Part shown: positions 49,663 through 57,407 of the stretch, piece after piece | Layout of the letters: every line of letters starts with the position of its first letter | How positions within the stretch are numbered: position 1 is the stretch's first letter | Assembly (NCBI RefSeq): GCF_902498915.1 | Contig: NZ_CABVLQ010000001.1 | DNA length: 64,000 bases | Strand: one strand, 5' to 3' | DNA from: Escherichia ruysiae | GTDB lineage: Bacteria > Pseudomonadota > Gammaproteobacteria > Enterobacterales > Enterobacteriaceae | Notes under the pieces: model-generated | The model's database searches: none | Seen by the model: the letters and a program-made list of their open reading frames with translations, nothing else | Told to the model about the DNA's origin: nothing | Program-made: the position numbers and the translations under genes

Positions 49663-51732
49663 TTATGTGTAAATCTCTCCCTTTAGGAAATCTGGCCAGT
49701 TTTTTTCAAAGTAAATACCATTAATACGCGGTAGCACACGTAACGACTTCACTTCGGTAATAAAAGAACCTTGCGAATATTGAATCGTTAATTTGTGATT
49801 TTTGTCTTCAGCGAGTTCAGAGCGAAAGCGCCATTCTTCTTTTGCGCCGCAACGAGTTTGTGGTAGACATTCGCCTTGTGGATCAATAATCATCCTCGCC
49901 CCACGACTGCCGCCGCCTGCATCAATATAATGCGTCAACTGTGTCAATACGGCGGCAGACGTCAGCGCCATATGCCGCCACATAAACAATTCGGCAACTT
50001 CGCCCACGTGTTTGATAGCCAAACCATGCCGTTGTACAAATTCATTCAATAGCAGGGCATCGCGAGTGGCGCGCCGGACTTTATCGCCATGGCAAATAAA
50101 CCCAGCGTAGTCAGACATTCGTGCCTGGATTTTTTCCCTCACCGCAGACAACAGCATCCCGTTTCCATTATCGTGCGCCTGAGTGATGATCTCTCTGATT
50201 GAATTTAGTGCCGGAGATGCCAGTTGTGCGACATCATCTTCAACAGATCGCTTTTGTGTGCAGCCAATAAAACGCGCCAGACGCACGGCAAAAACTTGTC
50301 CGGCATTCAGCGCCGCGCCGCCAGGTCGGGTAACACCGTGAGTTCCGGCGACTTCTCCCACTGCAAAACAACCAGGCAGAGACGTTTGCCCCCAGATATC
50401 AACCTCAATGCCGCCATTCATATGCTGATTGTTCATGGCAAACTGCAACGGCTGTGTGGTGAGATCGTAACCGTGCATCTTATACAGTGAGATGGACAGC
50501 GGATTCATTCTTTGCAGGCGTTCGATAGGCGATGGCGCCAGAGCGTCGTTATTTTCCAGATATGCGCGAACGTCGTCGTCCAGTCGATCTAATGAGAATG
50601 GCAAATCACCAGGCACCGCTTCAGGATTTCGCTTGAAATCCATAAAAACCAGGTGGCCTGATTGCTGCTCTTGTGCCACCGCCATATCTAACAGGCTTGA
50701 GCCGAAATCCATCACTCGCGTAGCGTGGAACGGCCACTGATAGCCTTTACGGAAGATGTTTGAAGCCAGTTCCTGGGTGGTGCGATAGTAATCTGCGAGG
50801 AAGTTATACTCGTTGCCCTCGGCATCCACGGAATAGATATACGGGATCACCTGCACATAGGTGCCAGACAAATTCCACGGGAACGTGCTGCGCGGCGTGC
50901 CTATACCAAACTGGCTTTCGGTCAGATTGGTTAGCGTCAGACCTTCCTCCAGCGCCAGCCCCAGCGAGCCGAAACATTTGTGTGGGTACACACTGTCGCG
51001 ATAAAGCTCGCCCGGCCCACCTGTTGCCAGTACCACATTGGGCGCAGTGACAATTGCCAGCCCCCACGGGTTATGGGCGCGGGAACCGGTTGCGAGGATA
51101 GCCCCGGCCACACGATCTTCGCCGTTTTCACCGCGTTGATGCAGCAGTTTAATCACCGTTGCACTGGTCAACAGTGGGATGGCGAGGCGCTGCACTTCTT
51201 CGAGCAATACTTTCACCATCAGACGAGAAGTGCGCGGTCCACAGGAGGTTGCGCGTCCGGCTTCGTCATGGTCGGTCTGATAACGGAGAATTGCACCATA
51301 GCGATCTTCCGGTAATTCCAGACCGAGATATTGCAGCCCGCCAAGGGTATGTAGGGAACCGACCGCTTCGACATACGCCGTGTCGTGATCCATCGCACCG
51401 CCGCTCGCCAGTGCTTCAGCAAGTTTTGCGAAGTTATCGCCGTTGCCCGCCGTTGCGGCGGTAAACAGCGTCTGTTTATCGGAACCGGAGCAGGCCGATG
51501 TTCCCATGTATAACCCGGCGGTGGCGATTAGCACATTTTGCTGGCGACGTTTCAGTTCAACCGCCGCACGTAATCCTGCCGCGCCGCTACCAACGACCAG
51601 AGCATCAACTTGCCAGAGTGGGTAATCAACACCGTCCACCGTGACAATTGACGTTGGCTCTGCTGACACAAAACCCTTCGGGAAAGTGACGTGCGTCAGC
51701 GCATCGAGGATGGCGTCATCAGTCTGGCTCAT
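49663..51732 (-). CDS. FAD-dependent oxidoreductase, fumarate reductase-like superfamily
   Basis: Large flavoprotein (689 residues) with the FAD-binding motif GSGAAGLRAA (48-57), VVLATGGPGELY (233-244) and the C-terminal FAD segment GEVAGTHGVTRPGGAALNAG (459-478), then a helical C-terminal domain. It is distantly like FrdA, but the covalent-flavin His segment, HPTG and CRGEGG active-site motifs are replaced (residues about 76-90 and 270-305), so it should not be a succinate/fumarate enzyme. No signal peptide or haem motif. It overlaps the CoA-transferase gene by ATGA, with GGAGG upstream. The substrate is unknown. Confidence 0.85.
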   Translation of the reverse strand: MSQTDDAILDALTHVTFPKGFVSAEPTSIVTVDGVDYPLWQVDALVVGSGAAGLRAAVELKRRQQNVLIATAGLYMGTSACSGSDKQTLFTAATAGNGDNFAKLAEALASGGAMDHDTAYVEAVGSLHTLGGLQYLGLELPEDRYGAILRYQTDHDEAGRATSCGPRTSRLMVKVLLEEVQRLAIPLLTSATVIKLLHQRGENGEDRVAGAILATGSRAHNPWGLAIVTAPNVVLATGGPGELYRDSVYPHKCFGSLGLALEEGLTLTNLTESQFGIGTPRSTFPWNLSGTYVQVIPYIYSVDAEGNEYNFLADYYRTTQELASNIFRKGYQWPFHATRVMDFGSSLLDMAVAQEQQSGHLVFMDFKRNPEAVPGDLPFSLDRLDDDVRAYLENNDALAPSPIERLQRMNPLSISLYKMHGYDLTTQPLQFAMNNQHMNGGIEVDIWGQTSLPGCFAVGEVAGTHGVTRPGGAALNAGQVFAVRLARFIGCTQKRSVEDDVAQLASPALNSIREIITQAHDNGNGMLLSAVREKIQARMSDYAGFICHGDKVRRATRDALLLNEFVQRHGLAIKHVGEVAELFMWRHMALTSAAVLTQLTHYIDAGGGSRGARMIIDPQGECLPQTRCGAKEEWRFRSELAEDKNHKLTIQYSQGSFITEVKSLRVLPRINGIYFEKNWPDFLKGEIYT

Positions 51733-53270
51733 GCGTCCTCCATTGGCGTAAACAGGCTACTTTCCATCAGACGCGGCTGGTTGATAATAGGACGGAAAGC
51801 CATGAACGGCAGAATGTCGCGGTCAATCTCCACGCCCGGCGCGATTTCAATTAATTCAACGCCTTCTGCCGTTAACTGAAACACCGCGCGTTCAGTGATA
51901 TACAACACTTCCTGACCGCTGTGCTGTGCGTAGGCGGCGCTAAAAGTGATTTTTTCCACCTGAGTAACCAGTTTAGGGATTTGACCTGACTGGGCGATAT
52001 GCAAGCCATCTGGCGTTACATCAATCTTGCTGCCTTTGGCGTCGAACGTGCCGCAGAACACCACCTTACGGGCGTTTTGCGCAATTTCGAGAAATCCGCC
52101 GGGGCCGATTAAATTGCCGTTCAGGTGTGAGACGTTGACGTTACCATGTTGATCCATCTCGCCCATGCCGAGGAAAGTAATGTCGATGCCGCCGCCGCTG
52201 TAGAACTCGAATTGATCCAGCGAAGGGATAATGGCGTCGGCGTTACGGGCGCAGCCGAAAAACGCGTCATCCAGCATCATACCGTTATGCACTCCTTGCT
52301 CGACGCTTAGCCATAAACTTTGGTAAGGAACGCCTTCACGCAGCGCAACCCCAGGAATACCGCCGGGGATACCAAAGCCAAAGTTGGTTGAAGCGCCTGC
52401 CACCAGCTCGCGCGCTGCCCGACGGGCAATTAAGCGACGTACCGGATGACTAACCAGTTCAATAGCGTCGTTAGAACTCAGACGGCGATGTTGACCGCTG
52501 ATCGTCAGGTCGTAACCGCCAAGATAGGTTTGCGGTTGTTCGCGGTATTCAACGATGCCATCAACCAGAATCCCCGGTAATTTGACCCGGCGTGGTTCAA
52601 TGGCACCAGCTTCCAGCACATCGCGTACCTGTACGAACACTTTGCCGCCGCTGTTGTGTGCTGCCAGCGCCATCGAATAGCTATCCATATCAATCGCTTC
52701 TTCTTCGAGGCTGACGTTGCCACGTGGGTCGGCATAAGTGCCACGCAAAATGGCATAGTCCACTTTGAAAGGGCGATAGCGGAGTTTGGTTTCACCATCG
52801 ATTTCAATCAGTTCTACCAGGTCGTCGGTAGTGCATTCATTCGACTTTCCGCCGCCATTGCGTGGATCAACAAACGATCCCAGCCCAACGTGGGTAAAAA
52901 GCCCCGGACGTCCAGCACCGATCTCCCGCAGCAATGCCTGAATCACACCGCCAGGGAAGCAGTAGGCTTCAATGGCATTGTTCTTCACCAGTTCCTGCAT
53001 TTTGGGTGACCAGGTAAAGTGTCCGGCAATAATGCGTTTGAGCATTTCAGCATGAGCGAAGCGGTTCGTGCCTTTGCAGTCGCGATCGCCAATGCCCAGC
53101 GAGTGGATTAATGTCAGATCGCGCGGGTGTCCGGTTTGCAGGAAACGCGCTTCAATGGCTGCCAGAATATGGTCGGCTTCCACCATGCCGCCGCCGTTAC
53201 CGCTAATGGCAATGGTTGCGCCATCCTGAATTTGCGCCGCCAGTGCCTCGGCGGTTGTTATCTTACGCAT
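51729..53270 (-). CDS. Family I acetate CoA-transferase, YdiF-like
   Basis: Fused two-domain (alpha-beta) CoA-transferase (513 residues) similar to E. coli YdiF and to propionate/acetoacetate CoA-transferases. The N-terminal domain has SGNGGGMVEADHIL; the catalytic glutamate is expected at Glu324 in SVEQGVHNG; FVDPRNGGGKSN, GGGIDITFLGMGEMDQHGNVNVS and YITERAVF match the family. It should move CoA from acetyl- or succinyl-CoA onto an incoming carboxylate. It lies 9 nt after the hydratase gene and overlaps the flavoprotein gene. Confidence 0.92.
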   Translation of the reverse strand: MRKITTAEALAAQIQDGATIAISGNGGGMVEADHILAAIEARFLQTGHPRDLTLIHSLGIGDRDCKGTNRFAHAEMLKRIIAGHFTWSPKMQELVKNNAIEAYCFPGGVIQALLREIGAGRPGLFTHVGLGSFVDPRNGGGKSNECTTDDLVELIEIDGETKLRYRPFKVDYAILRGTYADPRGNVSLEEEAIDMDSYSMALAAHNSGGKVFVQVRDVLEAGAIEPRRVKLPGILVDGIVEYREQPQTYLGGYDLTISGQHRRLSSNDAIELVSHPVRRLIARRAARELVAGASTNFGFGIPGGIPGVALREGVPYQSLWLSVEQGVHNGMMLDDAFFGCARNADAIIPSLDQFEFYSGGGIDITFLGMGEMDQHGNVNVSHLNGNLIGPGGFLEIAQNARKVVFCGTFDAKGSKIDVTPDGLHIAQSGQIPKLVTQVEKITFSAAYAQHSGQEVLYITERAVFQLTAEGVELIEIAPGVEIDRDILPFMAFRPIINQPRLMESSLFTPMEDA

Positions 53271-53279
53271 ACAATTTCC

Positions 53280-54056
53280 TTATTGATTATGGAAGCTCAC
53301 GCTACTTTTTTCGGCAAATGCCTGCGTCGCCTGCTGGCAATCCTGAGTGGCGGACATTAATCCAGCCAGTAACTGGTGTGGGTATTCAGCGTGTTTATTT
53401 TCCAGTGCCAGAATCAGCTGCTTAATATGCGCCAGTGCCACCGGACCACATTTTTCCAGCTGCGCTAACTGGTTCGCCATCCAGCTTTCCACCTGTTCTT
53501 TTTCTACTACTTCATCAATTAAATTCGCCGCCTGGGCTTCATGCGCCGTCAGACGTTTACCTAGCATCAGCATCTGGCGACCGACCACTGGGCCGACCTG
53601 ATTAAGCACGCGTTCAATGCCCATCCAGCCAGGCACCATGCCGAGCATGACTTCCGGGTTAGAAAATTTCGCGTTGGGGCGAGCAATACGAATATCGCAG
53701 CACAAGGCAAGTTCAATACCGCCGCCGATGGTATGACCGTTGAGATTCGCAACTGTTAATTGCGGTAAATTGCGCAGACGATTAAAAACGTCATTACCGC
53801 GTTTAATCCATTTCCTGCCCATATCTAATGGCGAATAGGCTGACCACGATTTAATATCACCGCCCGCACAAAAGAATTTATCGCCGGTTGCCGTTAATTC
53901 GACTAATCGTAATGTGGTGTCGTTTTCAATTTCATTTAAATAATGGTCGAGAGATTCAATCATCTCTTCGTTAATAGCATGACATTTATCTTCACGGTTC
54001 AACGTCAGGCGGCAGGAAGCCGCCGCTCTGCTGAACAGAACGGGTTGGTCACTCAT
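53280..54056 (-). CDS. Enoyl-CoA hydratase/isomerase family protein
   Basis: Crotonase-fold enzyme (258 residues). The oxyanion-hole segments CAGGDI (63-68) and GHTIGGGIEL (107-116) are present. Both acidic residues of classic hydratases are kept: Glu115 in GGGIEL and Glu135 in NPEVMLG, 20 apart as in rat crotonase. It most likely hydrates an enoyl-CoA or dehydrates a 3-hydroxyacyl-CoA. The gap to the next gene is 9 nt with a TAAGGA stop/ribosome-site overlap. Confidence 0.92.
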   Translation of the reverse strand: MSDQPVLFSRAAASCRLTLNREDKCHAINEEMIESLDHYLNEIENDTTLRLVELTATGDKFFCAGGDIKSWSAYSPLDMGRKWIKRGNDVFNRLRNLPQLTVANLNGHTIGGGIELALCCDIRIARPNAKFSNPEVMLGMVPGWMGIERVLNQVGPVVGRQMLMLGKRLTAHEAQAANLIDEVVEKEQVESWMANQLAQLEKCGPVALAHIKQLILALENKHAEYPHQLLAGLMSATQDCQQATQAFAEKSSVSFHNQ

Positions 54057-54065
54057 GATTATTCC

Positions 54066-54908
54066 TTAGCAATAATGCGCGATGCGATCGACGCTAATAT
54101 CCAGCGTGCTGTTAATATCTTTCTGCCACCAGTACGGTGAGAATATTTCCAGTTCAATAGCGCCATTAAATCCGGCGTTTTCAACCAGTCGACGAATTGA
54201 CGGAATATTTATCACGCCATCTCCCGGCATTCCCCGGTCATTGACCAGATCGGTAGTCGGCACTAACCAGTCGGAAACATGAAACGCGAGAATACGTTTT
54301 CCGGCGCGCAGGATCTGGCTGGCCAGATCCGGATCCCACCAGACATGGTAAACATCCACAGCCACGCCGAGGCCAAATTCGCCATCGGGATCGAGTTCAT
54401 CACACCAGTCCAGCGCCTGGCGTAACGTGCACAGGCAAGAGCGATCGGCAGCAGTCATCGGGTGCAGCGGCTCCAGCGCAATTGGCACGCCGACATCTTT
54501 CGAATGTGGCAGCAGCTGGCGAATCCCTTGTTTCACTTGTTCTCGCGCTTCATATAGATCTTTAGTGCCCGTTGGCAGACCGCCAACCACCTGCATATAA
54601 CAGGCGGCGTTCAGCACCGCTGCGTCGTCCAGCGCCCGGCGGTTATCATCAATTGCCAGTTTGCGTTCCGCCAGCGTCGGCGCGGTGTAGTAGGTGCTAC
54701 GGCATAAACCGGAAACGCGCATGTTATTGACGGCAAGCTGGCGGGCGATCTGCTGAAGATCTTCACCCTGCAACTCTCTGCGCCAGGGGGCGATCGCACC
54801 GATACCGCGTGCGGCACAGGCATCAATAATGGCGGGCAGCGGCACTTTATAGCCCAGCGTCGCGGTATTGATACTGAATAAATCCGGGCGTTGTAACAGA
54901 TCTCTCAT
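54066..54908 (-). CDS. Sugar phosphate isomerase/epimerase-like TIM barrel
   Basis: Xylose isomerase-like TIM-barrel protein (280 residues), the fold of IolE, UlaE and some 3-dehydroshikimate dehydratases. Probable metal ligands are Glu146 (IALEPLHP), Asp185 (VAVDVYHVWWD), His210 (AFHVSDW) and Glu254 (IELEIFS). The reaction could be epimerisation, isomerisation or dehydration of a polyhydroxy acid. It lies between the dehydrogenase and hydratase genes with 9-nt gaps on both sides. The substrate cannot be named. Confidence 0.88.
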   Translation of the reverse strand: MRDLLQRPDLFSINTATLGYKVPLPAIIDACAARGIGAIAPWRRELQGEDLQQIARQLAVNNMRVSGLCRSTYYTAPTLAERKLAIDDNRRALDDAAVLNAACYMQVVGGLPTGTKDLYEAREQVKQGIRQLLPHSKDVGVPIALEPLHPMTAADRSCLCTLRQALDWCDELDPDGEFGLGVAVDVYHVWWDPDLASQILRAGKRILAFHVSDWLVPTTDLVNDRGMPGDGVINIPSIRRLVENAGFNGAIELEIFSPYWWQKDINSTLDISVDRIAHYC

Positions 54909-54917
54909 GGTTTAGCC

Positions 54918-55709
54918 TCAGAAGCGCGGCATACTTAAGCCACCGTCGATGGCGACTGCCTGACCACAGGTGTAAATCAGTTTGCCTTCCGCCATCGCGC
55001 GGACAGTGGAGGCGATATCCGCCGGATAACCCCAACGTCCCCACGGCACCAGTCCTTTGGCAATCAATTCGTCGTAATAAGCCGTTGCCGGAATAGTCAT
55101 ATCGGTTTTGATGAGACCAGGGCGCACTTCATAGACGCCAATTTGTTCGTTGCAAAGGCGAGCAGCAAACAGACGAGCAGCGGCAGAAACGGCGGTTTTG
55201 GCAATTGTGTATTCGCCGCGATTCATCGCCAGCATGATGGCGTTGATGGAACTGACAAAAATAATTGAGCGGTGCGGGAATTCTGTTTCTGGTTTTGGCT
55301 GTGCGAGCAGACGTTTACTGAATGCCTGTGCGAGGAAGAACGGCGCGCGGGTATTAATGGCAATGTTTTGGTCGAAGCTGTCCGGTTCGAGGTCGAGAAG
55401 GTCACCGCGCTTTTTCACTGAAATGCCCGCGTTATTGAGCAGGCAGTCCAGACGCCCCCACTGATTTTGCGCCGCGTCGAGCATCTCTTCATGCAGGGAG
55501 AGATCGCCAACATCGGCAGGGAAGCAAATCACTTCCACGCCTTCTGCCATACATTCCTGTTGCGTGGCATGTAATTTTTCTACGCTGTCGGCATCGGGGC
55601 GATCGTTAATCAACAGATTAAATCCGCCACGGGCAAGCTCCAGCGCGCACCCCTTACCAATGCCACGTGCGGCTCCAGTGATGACGGCAACAGGACGAGT
55701 GGATTTCAT
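54918..55709 (-). CDS. Short-chain dehydrogenase/reductase, accessory operon
   Basis: NAD(P)-dependent classical SDR (263 residues), of the type often auto-annotated as 3-oxoacyl-ACP reductase. The cofactor motif TGAARGIG is at 11-18, NNAG at 92-95, and the catalytic Ser154, Tyr167 and Lys171 (GEYTIAKTA) are intact. The acidic residue after the second strand (LINDRPDAD) suggests NAD rather than NADP. It is the first gene of the leftward operon, downstream of the shared control region, and probably oxidises or reduces a hydroxy acid. It is not a fatty acid synthesis gene by context. Confidence 0.9.
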   Translation of the reverse strand: MKSTRPVAVITGAARGIGKGCALELARGGFNLLINDRPDADSVEKLHATQQECMAEGVEVICFPADVGDLSLHEEMLDAAQNQWGRLDCLLNNAGISVKKRGDLLDLEPDSFDQNIAINTRAPFFLAQAFSKRLLAQPKPETEFPHRSIIFVSSINAIMLAMNRGEYTIAKTAVSAAARLFAARLCNEQIGVYEVRPGLIKTDMTIPATAYYDELIAKGLVPWGRWGYPADIASTVRAMAEGKLIYTCGQAVAIDGGLSMPRF

Positions 55710-55776
55710 ACAATAGCTCTCTTTTTGAATATTGTTTCCCTAAGTGACGATTAGCTTGCGACGTGCGGCAAGAAAG

Positions 55777-55815
55777 ATCAACCATCTGGTTGGTTGATAT
55801 GCGATAGTGATCACA
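55777..55815. promoter_or_regulatory. Candidate TetR operator and CRP site
   Basis: ATCAACCA-TCTGGT-TGGTTGAT (55777-55798) is a perfect 8-bp-arm palindrome, with a nested CAACCA-TC-TGGTTG. Two bp later TGCGA-TAGTGA-TCACA (55800-55815) matches the CRP consensus with one mismatch. Both lie between the divergent dehydrogenase and TetR genes. Repression by the adjacent TetR protein and activation by CRP would be the simple reading. Confidence 0.6.
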
Positions 55816-55825
55816 GGACATTTGA

Positions 55826-55885
55826 TAACCCGATGAAAGTACAAGTTTTTAGCCTTTTTACTGGAGCTTCTAATTAATCGGGTTA
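55826..55885. repeat. Long-spaced inverted repeat upstream of tetR-like gene
   Basis: TAACCCGAT (55826-55834) and ATCGGGTTA (55877-55885) are perfect 9-bp inverted copies 42 bp apart, flanking an AT-rich stretch just before the TetR-type gene. The spacing is about four to five helical turns centre to centre, compatible with paired half-operators or a large cruciform. Confidence 0.5.
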
Positions 55886-55920
55886 AGATAGTCATCTTGA
55901 AGAGGTCGTGGGGAAGCGTT

Positions 55921-56568
55921 ATGTATCTTGATACCAGCAACGTACAGAGCCTGAAGGAAAAGCTGCTGTTATGTGCGGTTAATGAATTTGCCGAATATGG
56001 TTACGAAGGAGCCAGAGTCGATAATATTGTTAAGGCCGCAGGGTGCAGTAAACAGACGGTTTATCACCACTTTGGTAATAAAGAAAATTTATTTATCGAA
56101 GTGCTGGAATATACCTGGAACGATATTCGACAAAAAGAAAAATCCCTGGATGTTTCAGGTCTTCCTCCACAAAAAGCAATTGAAAAAATCATCGATTTTA
56201 CCTGGGATTATTACATTGCTAACCCCTGGTTTTTAAAAATTGTGCATAGTGAAAACCAGAGCAAAGGTGTGCATTATGCAAAATCACAGCGTCTTTTAGA
56301 AATTAACCATGCGCACTTGCAGTTAATGGAATCTTTGTTGGCTGAAGGGAAGAGACTCAATATTTTTAAGCCAGATATCGACCCGTTGCAGGTGAATATT
56401 AATATTGCCGCGCTTGGGGGATATTATTTGATCAACCAGCATACGCTTGGCCTGGTTTATCACATCAGTATGGTTTCACCCCAGGCACTGGAAGCCAGAC
56501 GTAAGGTCATCAAAGAGACAATCCTTAGCTGGCTTCTCGTTGACCCTTCATCTACCGCGCACGAATAA
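55921..56568 (+). CDS. TetR-family regulator of the accessory operon
   Basis: A 215-residue TetR/AcrR-family regulator. The start MYLDTSNVQSLKEKLL at 55921 follows GTGGGGAAG. The N-terminal helix-turn-helix is clear in YEGARVDNIVKAAGCSKQTV and YHHFGNKENLF. The C-terminal ligand domain is helical and the ligand unknown. It is divergent from the six-gene operon and likely its repressor. The gene looks more AT-rich than its neighbours. Its 3' end overlaps the 3' end of ytfB by 17 bp. K-12 ytfA, annotated there as a regulator fragment as I recall, may be its remnant. Confidence 0.9.
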   Translation: MYLDTSNVQSLKEKLLLCAVNEFAEYGYEGARVDNIVKAAGCSKQTVYHHFGNKENLFIEVLEYTWNDIRQKEKSLDVSGLPPQKAIEKIIDFTWDYYIANPWFLKIVHSENQSKGVHYAKSQRLLEINHAHLQLMESLLAEGKRLNIFKPDIDPLQVNINIAALGGYYLINQHTLGLVYHISMVSPQALEARRKVIKETILSWLLVDPSSTAHE

Positions 56569-57190
56569 AACTGCCATCCGGCTGGCGGGTAAACAGAACC
56601 TGTTGATTATTCCCCGTATCAATGGTTAAGCCCGTCACTACGCCGCTGGCGTTCTGGCGGATTTTCACCATCTGCCCGTTTTGCAAATTACTCAGTGGCT
56701 TACCCGCGCCTTCTACCTGCGCCATCGCATAGACATCGGTGGCGGGTAGTCCGTGGTCGCGGAATAGCTGCGCCATCGTTTTACCTGGTTCGACACGATA
56801 AGAGCGCCACTGATTATCTATTCCACTATCTGGCTGGAATGGTTGCGTTTGCGAGGTTTGTGGCTGATCTTCCGGTTGGCCTTCCTGTATCGGTTCAGGG
56901 GCGACCGGAGCCACCTGATCAGGATCATTTTGTGGTGTGACTAATTGCGCCCGCAGCTGTTCTTCTGTCGGCGGTTGTGATTGCGACTGAATATCTAACT
57001 GCGCTTCACGCGTCACTACCGGCGCGTTGGGCGTATCATCAGATGGAAGCAGAAATCCGACCACCAATATAATGGCGGCAATAATGATCCCCCGACGATG
57101 CATCGGCGGCAGCGGGTCCATGAAGCGAAAATTGTCCGGCGCGTGCCAGACTTTCTCCAGGGTTGGTTTTAGTTCAAAGCGCCCGGGCAT
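56552..57190 (-). CDS. ytfB: Cell division-associated protein YtfB (OapA family)
   Basis: Single-pass inner membrane protein (212 residues): cytoplasmic N-terminus, one transmembrane helix (about 35-50, GIIIAAIILVVGFLLP), a Pro/Gln-rich periplasmic linker, and a C-terminal OapA/LysM-like domain (RVEPGKTMAQLFRDHGLP..). The family binds glycans and has been tied to septation; E. coli YtfB localises to the divisome as I recall. The start MPGRFELKP at 57190 is chosen; the upstream in-frame codon adds a Glu-rich stretch. It is divergent from fklB. Confidence 0.93.
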   Translation of the reverse strand: MPGRFELKPTLEKVWHAPDNFRFMDPLPPMHRRGIIIAAIILVVGFLLPSDDTPNAPVVTREAQLDIQSQSQPPTEEQLRAQLVTPQNDPDQVAPVAPEPIQEGQPEDQPQTSQTQPFQPDSGIDNQWRSYRVEPGKTMAQLFRDHGLPATDVYAMAQVEGAGKPLSNLQNGQMVKIRQNASGVVTGLTIDTGNNQQVLFTRQPDGSFIRAR

Positions 57191-57407
57191 GGTTTCCTCC
57201 TGCTCCGCGTCTTGTTCCTCAATCATAGCCTATGAATAAGCTAACGCTATGATGTCCGTGGTAAACCCGCCTTTATTATATTCATACGGGATATTGCTAT
57301 TGTTTCTTTTTCCCCGGGATTTGTCATCATTCCCGCGACAAAGTTTTACCCAAAGAAGTGTGGCTGATATGCTGCCCGCTACTTTATACCCGAAGAAAGG
57401 AAATACG

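Noticed and set aside
54918..55709. SDR gene as a fatty acid synthesis 3-oxoacyl-ACP reductase
   Set aside because: Motifs fit any classical SDR; the operon context is catabolic and the acidic residue after strand 2 suggests NAD, unlike NADPH-using FabG.
48290..56568. Prophage or transposon as the source of the accessory operon
   Set aside because: No integrase, transposase, tRNA target or flanking direct repeats seen; the 3' overlap with ytfB argues against a simple insertion.
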